Of a stretch of DNA of 64,000 nucleotides, positions 25,283 to 34,655 are shown one piece after another. Source of the DNA: Rhodoplanes azumiensis. GTDB taxonomy: Bacteria; Pseudomonadota; Alphaproteobacteria; Rhizobiales; Xanthobacteraceae. Location: positions 1 to 64,000 of the forward strand of contig NZ_JBHUIW010000001.1 of the NCBI RefSeq assembly GCF_042682915.1. Direction: 5' to 3'. Every line of letters begins with the position of its first letter. The first letter of the stretch is position 1. The position numbers were made by a program, and so were the translations under genes. A model generated the notes under the pieces. That model did not search any database. It was given only the letters and a program-made list of their open reading frames with translations, and was not told where the DNA came from.

Positions 25283-25352
25283 TGGAGTCGACGAAACAAC
25301 ACATCGTGATGACGCTCGGCGCCTGCGACGGCGGCCGGCGCGAAGGCGATTG

Positions 25353-26459
25353 ATGGACCAAGAGGCCCCCACCACCGGCCTCCTCGAACCGGCGCGGTCG
25401 GGGAGGGAGGGGGTGTCCGAGCGCCCCGGACCGGACTGGCCGACTGCGGCCGGCACGGCACCGACACCTCGGCCGGCCCCCGGGACATGGCCGACCTACG
25501 CGGCGCTCGACCTCGGCACCAACAACTGCCGGCTGCTGGTGGCCCGGCCGACCGGTACGGCGTTCCGGGTGATCGACGCGTTCTCGCGCATCATCCGGCT
25601 CGGCGAGGGCGTCTCGCTCACCGGGCGGATCGGCGACGCCGCCATCGCCCGCGCCGTCGACGCGCTCGCGGTGTGCCGCGACAAGATGCAGGCGCGCGGC
25701 GTCACGCGGGCGCGGCTGATCGCCACCGAGGCGTGCCGGGCGGCCGAGAACGGCGCCGAGTTCCAGGCCCGGATCAGCGAGCTGGTCGGGCTCGACCTCG
25801 AGATCGTCGACCAGCGCACCGAGGCCGAGCTCGCCGCCACCGGCTGCACGCCGCTGATGGACCCGGACGCGCGTGGTGCCATTCTGTTCGACATCGGCGG
25901 CGGGTCGTCGGAACTCGTCCGGCTCGGGCGGTCGGAAGCCGCCGGCCGCGGCCCGCCCAAGCCGGTGATCCAGGGCTGGGTGTCGCTGCCGATCGGCGTC
26001 GTCACGCTCGCCGAGCGGTTCGGTGGCGTCACGGTCGACCGCCCGACCTTCGACGCCATGGTGGCCGACGTGTCGGTCGCGCTTGCGAGCTTCGCCAAGG
26101 CGCATGCGCGTGACCTCGGCGGCATGCATCTGCTCGGCACGTCGGGCACGGTGACGACCATCGCGGGCGTGCATCTCGATCTGCCGCGCTACGACCGCCG
26201 TCGCGTCGACGGCTGCTGGCTTCGCGGCCACGAGATCGCCGCCGTGATCGACCGGCTCATGACCATGAGCTACCGCCAGCGCGTGGCGAACCCCTGCATC
26301 GGCGCCGAGCGGGCCGACCTGGTGCTCGCCGGCTGCGCCATCCTGGAGGCGATCCGCCGCGCCTTCCCGTGCCCCCGCCTGCGCGTCGCCGACCGCGGCC
26401 TTCGCGAGGGGATTCTCGTCAAGATGATGCGGGCCGACGGGGTGTGGGCGCAGGGGTGA
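25353..26459 (+). CDS. ppx: exopolyphosphatase / GppA family phosphatase
   Basis: A 368-residue Ppx/GppA protein of the ASKHA fold, which splits orthophosphate from polyphosphate and/or converts pppGpp to ppGpp. The phosphate 1 motif is YAALDLGTNNCRLLVA, the second phosphate motif ILFDIGGGSSELV, and TSGTVTTIAGV follows. It lacks the long C-terminal HD domain of E. coli Ppx, as is usual in alphaproteobacteria. The first 45 residues are a Pro/Gly/Ala-rich tail. ATG 25353 has GAAGG upstream. It is followed by rlmE, a pair conserved in Hyphomicrobiales. Confidence 0.9.
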   Translation: MDQEAPTTGLLEPARSGREGVSERPGPDWPTAAGTAPTPRPAPGTWPTYAALDLGTNNCRLLVARPTGTAFRVIDAFSRIIRLGEGVSLTGRIGDAAIARAVDALAVCRDKMQARGVTRARLIATEACRAAENGAEFQARISELVGLDLEIVDQRTEAELAATGCTPLMDPDARGAILFDIGGGSSELVRLGRSEAAGRGPPKPVIQGWVSLPIGVVTLAERFGGVTVDRPTFDAMVADVSVALASFAKAHARDLGGMHLLGTSGTVTTIAGVHLDLPRYDRRRVDGCWLRGHEIAAVIDRLMTMSYRQRVANPCIGAERADLVLAGCAILEAIRRAFPCPRLRVADRGLREGILVKMMRADGVWAQG

Positions 26460-26495
26460 CGCCGTCGCCGCGCCTCCCGCCGCCGTGCACGGCCT

Positions 26496-26526
26496 TTCCC
26501 TCTCCCCGCACGGCGGGGAGAGGGAA
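26496..26526. repeat. palindromic intergenic repeat between ppx and rlmE
   Basis: TTCCCTCTCCCC / GGGGAGAGGGAA, a perfect 12-bp stem with a 7-base loop GCACGGC. It is the best-preserved member of the family. Confidence 0.7.
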
Positions 26527-26715
26527 CAGCGGGCGCCGACCTCTCCGCCCGGGAGCCGGCGAACCCCCGTGCGTCGTCGCCGGGCTTGACCCGGCGACCC
26601 ATCCCTCTACGAAGAGCGGCGTTTTGCGCGAGGATGGAGGTGCGGGTCGAGCCCGCGCACGACGCCTCGCAGGGGGCGCACCACCGGCGCGCGCCGCCAC
26701 CGACCCGAGCACCCC

Positions 26716-27405
26716 ATGACCACCTCCGACCGCAACCGGCCCCTGAAAGTCCAGGTCAAGAAGAAGAAGGGCCGCACGCTCGCGCAAAAGCTCTGGCTCG
26801 ACCGCCAGCTCAACGACCCCTATGTGGCGCGGGCGAAGCGCGAGGGTTTTCGCTCGCGCGCCGCCTACAAGCTGATCGAGCTCGACGATCGCTTCAAGCT
26901 GTTCCGTCCGGGCGGCCGCGTCGTCGACCTCGGGGCAGCGCCGGGCGGTTGGAGCCAAGTGGCGGCCAAGCGCGTCGGCGCCGAGAGCCGCAAGGGCCGG
27001 GTGGTCGGCATCGACATCCTCGACATGCCGCCGATCGTCGGCGTCGACCTCCTGCATCTCGACTTTCTGGCCGAGAGCGCGCCCGCCAAGCTGAAAGCCC
27101 TGCTCGGCGGCCCGGCCGACGTCGTCCTCTCCGACATGGCCGCCAACGCCACCGGCCATCGCCAGACCGACCACCTGAAGATCATGGCCCTCGCCGAGGC
27201 CGCCGCGATGTTCGCCCGCGAGGTGCTGAGCCCCGGCGGCTCCTTCCTCTGCAAGGTTTTACGCGGGGGCACCGAGGGCGATCTCCTCGCCGACCTCAAG
27301 CGCGACTTTGCGAAAGTGAAGCACGTCAAACCTGCCGCCAGCCGCGCCGACTCGGCCGAGCTGTACGTGCTGGCGATGGGGTTCAGGGAGGTTTCGGAAT
27401 CGTAG
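26716..27405 (+). CDS. rlmE: 23S rRNA (uridine-2'-O)-methyltransferase RlmE
   Basis: A 229-residue FtsJ/RrmJ-type methyltransferase that modifies U2552 in the ribosomal A-loop. After a basic N-terminus (KVQVKKKKGRT) comes SRAAYKLIELD with the first catalytic Lys. The SAM-binding motif is VVDLGAAPGGWSQVAA, then DVVLSDMAANATGHRQTDH with the catalytic Asp, and the late Lys in FLCKVLRGG. Length is normal. Its TAG stop codon lies inside the left arm of a 25-bp inverted repeat (27402-27494). Confidence 0.95.
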   Translation: MTTSDRNRPLKVQVKKKKGRTLAQKLWLDRQLNDPYVARAKREGFRSRAAYKLIELDDRFKLFRPGGRVVDLGAAPGGWSQVAAKRVGAESRKGRVVGIDILDMPPIVGVDLLHLDFLAESAPAKLKALLGGPADVVLSDMAANATGHRQTDHLKIMALAEAAAMFAREVLSPGGSFLCKVLRGGTEGDLLADLKRDFAKVKHVKPAASRADSAELYVLAMGFREVSES

Positions 27406-27494
27406 GGCGCAATAGCGAAGCGTATTCGCCGACCCCGGCTCGCCGCTGCGGCCGTAGAAGGTTCGGCGCAATACGCTTCGCTATTGCGCCCTAC
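27402..27494. repeat. 25-bp perfect inverted repeat overlapping the rlmE stop
   Basis: GTAGGGCGCAATAGCGAAGC plus GTATT (27402-27426) is repeated exactly in inverse at 27470-27494, with a 43-base spacer. The GGGCGCAATAGCGAAGCGTATTGCGCC type is a widespread bacterial intergenic repeat. It lies between convergent rlmE and an MFS gene and could act as a two-way terminator, though it lacks T-runs. Confidence 0.85.
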
Positions 27495-27591
27495 GATGCC
27501 GTGCCGGCCGCCCGCGTAGAGTGGGCGCGGCGAGGGTGGACGGCGTCGGCATGCGGCTCCGCCGCGCGCCGACCCTACAGTTCCCAAGAAA

Positions 27592-28980
27592 TCACTTCCC
27601 CCCTGCCATCTCCGCACCCGCGTCCTTCGGCATCAGGGCGAACAGGAGCGTCGCCGAGGCGGCGAGGAGGGCGATGGTCACGAAGGCCGGCGGGAAGGTG
27701 GCCGCGCCGAGCGCCGCGTCGCCGCGCAGCGCCATCGCGGTCTCCAGCGCCAGCGCGCCGACCGTCACGCCGGCCGAGACCGAGAGCTGCTGCGACACGC
27801 TGGTGAGCGAGGTGGCGCGGCTCATCCGGCGCGGCTCCACCTCGGCGAACGCGATGGTGTTGATGCTGGTGAACTGCAGCGAGCGGAAGAGGCCGCCGAC
27901 CAGCAGCACGGCGATCATGATCCACACCGGCGTGCCGGGCGTGAACAGCGCCGGCGCCCCGATGGTGACCGCTGCAAGAAGCGCGTTCACCGTCATGGTG
28001 GCGCGGAAGCCGAAGCGACGCAGGATCTTCGGGACCAGCGTCTTCATCACCATGGCCCCGATCGCGGTGGCGAAGGTCACCAGGCCGGATTCGAACGGCG
28101 TCATGTGGAAGCCGATCTGCAGCATCAGCGGCATCAGGAACGGCAGGGCGCCGGCGCCCATGCGGAACAGGAAGCCGCCGGCGACGCCGGCCCGGAAGGT
28201 CGGCAGCGCGAACAGCGTCAGATCCATCACCGGGTTGGCGACACGGCGCGCGTAGACCACGTAGGCCGTGGTCGCCACGGCGCCCGTCCCCAGCAGCGTC
28301 GCCGCCACCCAGGTCGGCACGAACGCGACGGTGCTCACCGTCGCGCCGAAGGCGAGCCCGCCGATGCCGAGCGCCACCAGCACCATGCCGGCGGCGTCGA
28401 AGGGCTCCGGCACGTCGCTCTTCACATTGTCGACGAAGGCCGTCACCAGCGCGAAGCCGATCATGCCGATCGGCACGTTGATGATGAAGATCCAGTGCCA
28501 GCTCGCGAACGTGGTGATGAAGCCGCCGAGCGGCGGGCCGAGCAGCGGGCCGATCAGGGCCGGTAGCGTCACGAGCGCCATGGCGTCGACGAGGCGGCTC
28601 TTGTCGACGCTGCGCACCAGCACCAGACGGCCGACCGGGCTCATCATGGCGCCGCCCATGCCCTGGAGGAAGCGCGCCAACACGAAATGCCACAGCGCGC
28701 CGGAGATCGCGCACAGGACCGAGCCCGCGACGAACACCACGATGGCGCTGCGGAAGATGGTGCGGGCGCCGAACCGGTCGGCCATCCAGCCGCTCATCGG
28801 GATGAAGATGGCGAGCGCCAGCAGGTAGGACGTGATGGCGAGCTTCAGCTCGATCGGCGAGGTGCCGATGTCGGCCGCGATCGCCGGCAGGGCCGTGGCG
28901 ATCACGGTCGAGTCCATGTTCTCCATGAACAGGGCGACCGCGACGATGAACGGGACGATGCGCTCGCGGGGCAGGGGCAT
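27592..28980 (-). CDS. EmrB/QacA-type MFS drug transporter
   Basis: A 462-residue permease with about fourteen hydrophobic segments, the DHA2 pattern. Motif A is SGWMADRFGARTIF, the MDSTVIATALPAIAADI segment in helix 1 is the DHA2 D1 signature, and motif C-like GPLLGPPLGGFITTFASWHWIFIINVPIG (key part LGPPLGGFI...WRWIF-like WHWIFIINVPIG) lies in helices 5-6. Proton-coupled export of toxic organic compounds is the usual role; the substrate is unknown. Start 28980 gives a normal N-terminus (MPLPRERIVPF); the 40 upstream codons are not family-like. No adaptor (EmrA-like) gene is adjacent. Confidence 0.87.
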   Translation of the reverse strand: MPLPRERIVPFIVAVALFMENMDSTVIATALPAIAADIGTSPIELKLAITSYLLALAIFIPMSGWMADRFGARTIFRSAIVVFVAGSVLCAISGALWHFVLARFLQGMGGAMMSPVGRLVLVRSVDKSRLVDAMALVTLPALIGPLLGPPLGGFITTFASWHWIFIINVPIGMIGFALVTAFVDNVKSDVPEPFDAAGMVLVALGIGGLAFGATVSTVAFVPTWVAATLLGTGAVATTAYVVYARRVANPVMDLTLFALPTFRAGVAGGFLFRMGAGALPFLMPLMLQIGFHMTPFESGLVTFATAIGAMVMKTLVPKILRRFGFRATMTVNALLAAVTIGAPALFTPGTPVWIMIAVLLVGGLFRSLQFTSINTIAFAEVEPRRMSRATSLTSVSQQLSVSAGVTVGALALETAMALRGDAALGAATFPPAFVTIALLAASATLLFALMPKDAGAEMAGGK

Positions 28981-29219
28981 GCGGGGTCCGGACGGCGAGA
29001 GAGCCGACGCCGTCGCGCGGGCGACGTCGGTCGGGCCCCGCCTATGCGCCGGGACGCGCCGGCCGGCAAGGGGGCGCGGGGAAGTCCGGTGCCACCGCAC
29101 CGCCGATGCCGCCGTCCAAGCCGGCCTGCCGCACCCGGATTGCGCGCGTCGCGCGAGCCCCTACATGACCGGTGACGGCGCCTTCGCGCGCCTCACCCCG
29201 TGCCCGGAGCGACGCGGCG

Positions 29220-29480
29220 ATGATCTACGTTCTGGCGGTCTTCCTGCCTCCCCTCGGCCTCCTGGTGAACGGCCAGCCCTTCGCCGCGCTGTTCAATCTC
29301 GTGCTGCTGGCGATCTGCGTCGTCCTCACGCTGCTGACGATCTTCACGTTCCCGATCATCATGCTGGTGCCCTCGGCGCACGCCGTGATCAGCGTCTACA
29401 TGGCCCGGGACGAGCGCCGTCACCGCGAGATCGTCGACGCCATCGAGCGCCACGGTCCGCCGCCCGGCTGGCGGCGGTGA
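29220..29480 (+). CDS. Pmp3/YqaE-like small membrane protein
   Basis: An 86-residue protein with two hydrophobic segments (about residues 2-20 and 25-50), beginning MIYVLAVFLPPLGLLVNGQP and followed by a hydrophobic second helix and a charged tail ending PPPGWRR. The PPLG.L motif and topology match the Pmp3/YqaE proteolipid family, which is linked to membrane potential and salt stress. ATG 29220 is chosen because the membrane segment begins there and GGAG lies upstream; the 16 preceding codons look untranslated. Confidence 0.7.
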   Translation: MIYVLAVFLPPLGLLVNGQPFAALFNLVLLAICVVLTLLTIFTFPIIMLVPSAHAVISVYMARDERRHREIVDAIERHGPPPGWRR

Positions 29481-29697
29481 GGGGCTTCCGCCGCCGTCGC
29501 GGACTCGGCTGACGAAATGCCGGCATCGTCGCTGCGGCGACGGCGGACGGCGGTGCAGCAACCGCCTTCCCATCGTCGCACGCCCGTGCTAACCACCCTC
29601 GCCAACTCCGTACAGGGGCGTTTCGAGTCTTCCCGATCGACGACGACCGGGCCGGGCTCGCTGTCTCCGAGACCCCTGCGGCGACCAGGAGCTTGGC

Positions 29698-31188
29698 ATG
29701 GCCGTTCTGTCCGACGCCCCCCCGCGCGAGGCCCTCACCTTCGACGACGTGCTGCTGCAGCCGGGCCTGTCCGACGTGCTGCCCTCGCAGGCCGACGTGC
29801 GCACCTTCCTCACGCGAGAAATCCCGCTCAACATCCCGATCATCGCCTCCGCCATGGACACGGTGACCGAGTCCGCCATGGCGATCGCCATGGCGCAGGC
29901 CGGCGGCATCGGCGTCATCCACCGCAACTTCGAGCCGGAGGCGCAGGCCGCCCAGGTGCGGCAGGTGAAGAAGTTCGAGAGCGGCATGGTGGTGAACCCG
30001 CTCACCATCGGTCCCGACGCGTCGCTCGCCGAGGCGCTGCGCATGATGGCCGAGAACCGCATCTCCGGCATCCCGGTGGTCACCACCGAGGCGGGCATCG
30101 AGGGCCGGCTGGTCGGCATCCTCACCAATCGCGACGTGCGCTTCGCCCACGATCCGGACCAGAAGGTCTCCGAGCTGATGACCAAGGAGCGCCTGGTCAC
30201 GGTGCGGGAAGGGGTGAGCCAGCAGGAGGCCAAGCGGCTCCTCCACCAGTTCCGCATCGAGAAGCTCCTGGTCGTCGACGACCAGTATCGCTGCGTCGGC
30301 CTGATCACCGTGAAGGACATCGAGAAGGCGGTCGCCAATCCGAACGCCTGCAAGGACGCGCAGGGACGCCTGCGGGTCGCCGCGGCGACCACGGTCGGCG
30401 ACTCGGGCTATGCCCGCACCGAGCATCTGATCGGGGCCGGCGTCGACCTGATCGTCGTCGACACGGCGCACGGCCATTCGCGCCACGTGCTCGAGCAGGT
30501 GACCCGCATCAAGAAGCTGTCCAACGCCGTTCAGGTGGCGGCCGGCAACATCGCGACCGCCGACGGCGCCAAGGCGCTGATCGACGCCGGCGCCGACGCC
30601 GTCAAGGTCGGCATCGGCCCGGGCTCGATCTGCACGACCCGCGTGGTGGCGGGCGTCGGCGTGCCGCAGCTCACCGCCATCATGGACGCCGTCAGGGTCG
30701 CGCGCGACGCCAAGGTGACGGTGATCGCCGACGGCGGCATCAAGTATTCGGGCGATCTCGCCAAGGCGCTCGCCGCCGGCGCCGACTGCGCCATGATCGG
30801 CTCGCTGCTCGCCGGCACCGACGAGACTCCGGGCGAGGTGTTCCTCTATCAGGGCCGCTCCTACAAGACGTATCGGGGCATGGGTTCGGTCGGCGCCATG
30901 GCGCGGGGTTCGGCCGACCGCTATTTCCAGCAGGACATCAAGGACTCGCTCAAGCTGGTGCCGGAGGGCGTCGAGGGCCAGGTGCCCTACAAGGGGCCGG
31001 CCGGCGCCGTGCTCCACCAGCTCACCGGCGGGCTCCGCGCCGCCATGGGCTATGTCGGCGCCAAGACGCTCGCCGAGCTGCACGAGAAGGCGCAGTTCGT
31101 GAAGATCTCGGCCGCCGGCCTGCGCGAGAGCCACGTCCACGACGTGACCATCACGCGCGAGAGCCCGAACTACCCGACCCGCGTGTGA
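29698..31188 (+). CDS. guaB: inosine-5'-monophosphate dehydrogenase
   Basis: A 496-residue IMP dehydrogenase, the committed step to GMP (IMP + NAD to XMP). The TIM barrel starts ALTFDDVLLQPGLSDV, is interrupted by a pair of CBS domains (about residues 95-215), and resumes with the catalytic loop GPGSICTTRVVAGVG containing Cys312. The flap and the GSVGAMARGS segment are present. CBS domains in bacterial enzymes bind purine nucleotides for feedback control. AGGAG lies before ATG 29698. guaA lies about 8.6 kb downstream in the same orientation. Confidence 0.97.
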   Translation: MAVLSDAPPREALTFDDVLLQPGLSDVLPSQADVRTFLTREIPLNIPIIASAMDTVTESAMAIAMAQAGGIGVIHRNFEPEAQAAQVRQVKKFESGMVVNPLTIGPDASLAEALRMMAENRISGIPVVTTEAGIEGRLVGILTNRDVRFAHDPDQKVSELMTKERLVTVREGVSQQEAKRLLHQFRIEKLLVVDDQYRCVGLITVKDIEKAVANPNACKDAQGRLRVAAATTVGDSGYARTEHLIGAGVDLIVVDTAHGHSRHVLEQVTRIKKLSNAVQVAAGNIATADGAKALIDAGADAVKVGIGPGSICTTRVVAGVGVPQLTAIMDAVRVARDAKVTVIADGGIKYSGDLAKALAAGADCAMIGSLLAGTDETPGEVFLYQGRSYKTYRGMGSVGAMARGSADRYFQQDIKDSLKLVPEGVEGQVPYKGPAGAVLHQLTGGLRAAMGYVGAKTLAELHEKAQFVKISAAGLRESHVHDVTITRESPNYPTRV

Positions 31189-31327
31189 CGGGCGGGGAGT
31201 CGGTGTCCGGAAGACTCCGCGCGACCCTCGGCCGCGCGGACTTCGTCATCGAACTGTCGCACACTCGCGGGCACTGTCCGGTCCGGCGATTCCCATCGCC
31301 GGTTCAGAGACTTCACCGGAGCGACAG

Positions 31328-32338
31328 ATGGACGACCGCAAGCCGGGACACGGCACGTCGAGCAATGGCAAGCCGGGCAACGGAAGTTCGGACGACGGGC
31401 ATGCGGGCGACGGACATGGCGCCGAGGGCAGGCCGGAGAACGGCGGCCTCGACTGGCTCGACGCCGAGCTCGCCGACACGCTCGACGAGGACTACGAGCT
31501 CGAGCTGTCCGAGCCGGCGCTCTCGGAGGAGATCCGCAAGATCTACAAGCGGACCCATCCGCCGTCGATCGACCGGCGCGACTATCTGCGCAATCTGCTC
31601 GCGCTGCAGGCCGAGCTGATCAAGCTGCAGGACTGGGTGCAGCACACCAAGGCGAAGATCGTCGTCATCTTCGAGGGGCGCGACTCCGCCGGCAAGGGCG
31701 GCGTCATCAAGCGCATCACCCAGCGGCTCAATCCGCGCATCGCCCGCGTCGTCGCGCTGCCGGCGCCGACCGAGCGCGAGCGCACCCAATGGTACTTCCA
31801 GCGTTACGTGCCGCATCTGCCGGCCGGCGGCGAGATCGTGCTGTTCGACCGCTCCTGGTACAACCGTGCCGGCGTCGAGCGGGTGATGGGCTTCGCCACC
31901 GAGGACGAGGTCGAGCAGTTCTTCCGCGACGTGCCGGAGTTCGAGCGCATGCTGGTGCGCTCCGGCATCATCCTGCTGAAGTACTGGTTCTCGATCACGG
32001 ACGAGGAGCAGCAGATGCGCTTCCTCATGCGCATCCACGATCCGATGAAGCAGTGGAAGCTGAGCCCGATGGATCTGCAGTCGCGGGTGCGCTGGGAGGA
32101 CTACACGCGCGCCAAGGAGGACATGCTGTTCCGCACCAACATCCGCGAGGCGCCGTGGTTCATCGTCGAGGGCAACGACAAGAAGCGCGCGCGGCTCAAC
32201 TGCATCGACCACCTGTTGAAGCAGATTCCTTACGAGCCCGTTCCGCACGTCCCGATCGCGCTGCCGGACCGGGTGTTCAACCCGAACTACGAGCGGCGCA
32301 CGCTGCCGGCCGAGCTCTACGTGCCGATGAAGTATTGA
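31328..32338 (+). CDS. ppk2: polyphosphate kinase 2
   Basis: A 336-residue PPK2 family kinase that moves phosphate between polyphosphate and nucleoside diphosphates. Walker A is EGRDSAGKGGVIKR (residues about 116-129), Walker B-like FDRSWYNRAGVERVMGF, and the lid KEDMLFRTN follows. The N-terminal 45 residues are a low-complexity Gly/Asp/Ser/His tail. The core length fits single-domain class I PPK2. It starts 140 bases after guaB in the same direction, so GDP or GTP metabolism may be its context; nucleotide preference cannot be read with certainty. Confidence 0.93.
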   Translation: MDDRKPGHGTSSNGKPGNGSSDDGHAGDGHGAEGRPENGGLDWLDAELADTLDEDYELELSEPALSEEIRKIYKRTHPPSIDRRDYLRNLLALQAELIKLQDWVQHTKAKIVVIFEGRDSAGKGGVIKRITQRLNPRIARVVALPAPTERERTQWYFQRYVPHLPAGGEIVLFDRSWYNRAGVERVMGFATEDEVEQFFRDVPEFERMLVRSGIILLKYWFSITDEEQQMRFLMRIHDPMKQWKLSPMDLQSRVRWEDYTRAKEDMLFRTNIREAPWFIVEGNDKKRARLNCIDHLLKQIPYEPVPHVPIALPDRVFNPNYERRTLPAELYVPMKY

Positions 32339-32385
32339 GAGACGTCCGGCTGATCAGCGCAAAGACTCACGGCGGGCACGACCTT

Positions 32386-32530
32386 CACCTCTCCCCGGCG
32401 GGGAGAGGTCGGGGTTCGCGCCGAAGGCGCGAAGTCCGGGTGAGGGGGTGCCACGCTATCCAGCTGGCGCCCTAACCCCTCACCCCGACGCGCAAGAGCG
32501 CGTCGACCCTCTCCCTTTGGGAGAGGGTAA
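32386..32530. repeat. composite palindromic repeat downstream of ppk2
   Basis: CACCTCTCCCCGGCGGGGAGAGG, then TTCGCGCCGAAGGCGCGAA, GTGAGGGGGTG, the inverse CCCCTCACCCC, GCGCAAGAGCGCG and ACCCTCTCCCTTTGGGAGAGGGT. It is the same composite architecture as the repeat translated within livMG (4682-4830). The 32339-32671 gap holds nothing else. Confidence 0.7.
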
Positions 32531-32671
32531 GGAGCGGCCCGTCAGCCGGAACAGAAATGATGGGGGGCAAGACCGTCTTCCGGGGCTCAGGCCCGAGCCC
32601 GCGGCCGGACGGCGCGATGCACCGCCCGGAATGACCAGTGCCTCGGAACGACGAGGCTGATCAGCTCGTGA

Positions 32672-32848
32672 TCAGATCAGGTCGTTGTCGACGCAGTAGG
32701 CGACGGCGGAGCGGTCGGTCGTGGTGCGGCGGGCTTCGCGGCCGGTCGGGCGACCGGTCTCGGCGCGCTCGACCTTGCCGTCGGCCGCGGTGCGGGCGGC
32801 TGGCGGGGGCGCGTCGGTGTCGAAGGTTCGCAGCTCGGTACGGGGCAT
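32672..32848 (-). CDS. small hypothetical protein (58 residues)
   Basis: Not recognised. The product is polar and charged (RTELRTFDTDAPPP ... ETGRPTGREARRTTTDRS) and ends with a mixed tail AVAYCVDNDLI. It lacks a signal peptide or membrane segment and looks largely disordered. CCGGAG lies about eleven bases before the ATG at 32848. It stands alone between ppk2 and the amidase, with 356 bases of open upstream region. The frame continues far upstream, but that part is antisense-like. Gene status is plausible but unproven. Confidence 0.45.
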   Translation of the reverse strand: MPRTELRTFDTDAPPPAARTAADGKVERAETGRPTGREARRTTTDRSAVAYCVDNDLI

Positions 32849-33204
32849 TGCGCAGTCTCCGGAAAGGCACGCCGGATGCGTGCCGGGGGTTCTTTCGGTC
32901 TGGCCTCGTGGCCGCCGGCCGGCGGGTCGTCCCACCCGGCCGACCCCCGTCATCTGGTGGGCCGATCGGGCGCAAATAAGGTCTCCCGGTGACCGGATTG
33001 GTTCGTTCCCGGGCACGATCGCGGCCGTGTCCGCGAGGCCGCAGACTGTCCGCGACGCGGGTGAAGGATGTCTTGCGCGGTCCGCCGAACGAAGGACGGT
33101 CGTGATCACGAAGGTGCGAGGCCGAATGCCGGAACGCGTTGCGCCCGTGCAACGGACGCCCCGTCGACGCTTTATAAACCAAGCCGGGAGAAAGTCCGGC
33201 GCCG
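32849..33204. other. 356-base gap between the small ORF and the amidase gene
   Basis: It contains CGTGATCACG (33101-33110, a perfect 10-bp palindrome) and an A+T-rich TTTATAAACCAA patch at 33170-33181. These could be an operator and promoter for the minus-strand small ORF. No gene is supported. Confidence 0.35.
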
Positions 33205-34404
33205 CTACTCCGCGGTGGCGCCGACGTTGGGCGCGAGCCGCACGGCGAGGTCGAGCAGCGCCTCGTCGCCGCCCGCCCAGCCGATGAAGGAGAGCCCCAC
33301 CGGGCAGCCCTCGAGGGTGCCCACCGGGATCGTGACCTGGGGCAGGCCGGCCATCCCGGCCGTGCAGGTGAGGCGCATGACCCGCACCCGGAACGACTCG
33401 AGGAGCTCCTGCGGCGCGTCGGCCCGCGGCGCGACGCACGGCACGGTCGGCAGCGCCAGAACGGTGCCGGGCTTGACGACGCCGCGGATCCAGTCGCGCG
33501 CCGCCGCCTTCACGGCATAGGCCTCGTTCGCGGCCGCTTCGGTCACGGTCGCGGCGAAGTCCATGCGCTCGCGCACGCCGGGGCCGAAGCGCGGCCGCTT
33601 GGTCTCGACGAAGTCGCCGTAGACCTGCCAGATCTCGCGGCCCTGGATGATGCGGAACGCCTCGCGCCACGGGTCGAAGCCGTCCGGCGCGATCGCCCCG
33701 TGGGTCGGGGCGGGCAGGGCCTTCGCCATCGCGTCGAGCGCGTCCTGCAGGAAGGTCGCGACCGCCTCGTCGGCCTGCGCGAAGGCGTCGTCGAGCACGA
33801 TCAGCTTCTCGACCGCCGCCGCCACCGGATGGTGGTCGAGCAGGACCGGCCCGAGCGCGCGAAAAACGCCCGGCGTGGTCGACATCCAGCCGGCGACGTC
33901 GAAGGACGGCGCCATCGGCATGGCGCCTTCGAGCGAGACGCGGCCGTGGGTCGGGCGGATGCCGTAGAGCCCGCAGAAGGCGGACGGCACCCGCACCGAG
34001 CCGCCCGTGTCGGAGCCGATCGCCACGTCGCAGGCGCCCGCCGAGGCGGCCGAGGCCGAGCCGCTCGACGAGCCGCCCGGGATGTGCCCCGGGGCGCGCG
34101 GGTTGAGCGGCGTGCCGTAATGGGCGTTCACGCCGGCGACGCTGAAGAAGAACTCGTCGCACACCGTCTTGCCCGTGATGGTGGCGCCGGCGGCGAGCAG
34201 CGCCGCCACGACGGCGGCGTTCGCGGTCGCCGGCGGATGCGCCGCGAGCCAGTCCGGATTGCCGCCGCCGGTGCGGCTGCCTGCGATGTCGTACATGTCC
34301 TTGATCGCCACCGAGAGTCCGGCCAGCGGTCCGGTCGCGGCGCCTTTGACCGGCGCGGCGAGGTCGTGCGGCACGAAGGCGGAGCGAAAAGTCTCGGTCG
34401 GCAT
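33205..34404 (-). CDS. amidase (amidase signature family)
   Basis: A 399-residue amidase signature enzyme with the Ser-cisSer-Lys triad: Lys in GLSVAIKDMYDIAG, cis-Ser in PGGSSSGSASA and the nucleophile Ser in GSDTGGSVRVPSAFCG. The family hydrolyses amides of many kinds (indole-acetamide, aryl amides, Glu-tRNA amidation). This one is shorter than GatA and lacks any gatB/gatC neighbour, so it is a stand-alone hydrolase of unknown substrate. Start 34404 (MPTETFRSAF) is chosen because the upstream frame is Pro/Arg-rich and unrelated. Confidence 0.87.
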   Translation of the reverse strand: MPTETFRSAFVPHDLAAPVKGAATGPLAGLSVAIKDMYDIAGSRTGGGNPDWLAAHPPATANAAVVAALLAAGATITGKTVCDEFFFSVAGVNAHYGTPLNPRAPGHIPGGSSSGSASAASAGACDVAIGSDTGGSVRVPSAFCGLYGIRPTHGRVSLEGAMPMAPSFDVAGWMSTTPGVFRALGPVLLDHHPVAAAVEKLIVLDDAFAQADEAVATFLQDALDAMAKALPAPTHGAIAPDGFDPWREAFRIIQGREIWQVYGDFVETKRPRFGPGVRERMDFAATVTEAAANEAYAVKAAARDWIRGVVKPGTVLALPTVPCVAPRADAPQELLESFRVRVMRLTCTAGMAGLPQVTIPVGTLEGCPVGLSFIGWAGGDEALLDLAVRLAPNVGATAE

Positions 34405-34655
34405 GGGGGCGGGTCCGGGCGTTCTTGGCGGGGCGAGGGGCCTGTCGATGGTCCCGAAGGGCGCCCGAGTCAACCGGGCGGGCCGCATCGCATCCCCTCG
34501 CGTGAAGCGGAGCGCCGCCCCGACGACAGCGATGGATGGCGGCCCTCCGGGAACTCCGGTCCGCCACAGCGGGTTGGCACGACGATACCGGCCGGCCGCG
34601 CGCCGTATCTTTCCGCCGCCGGGCCGAAGCCTCCGGATGCCCTCAGGAGCCCCCG

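Noticed and set aside
32661..33182. 173-codon minus-strand frame around the small ORF
   Set aside because: It is Arg/Pro-rich, overlaps the more credible 58-codon frame and lacks a ribosome binding site.
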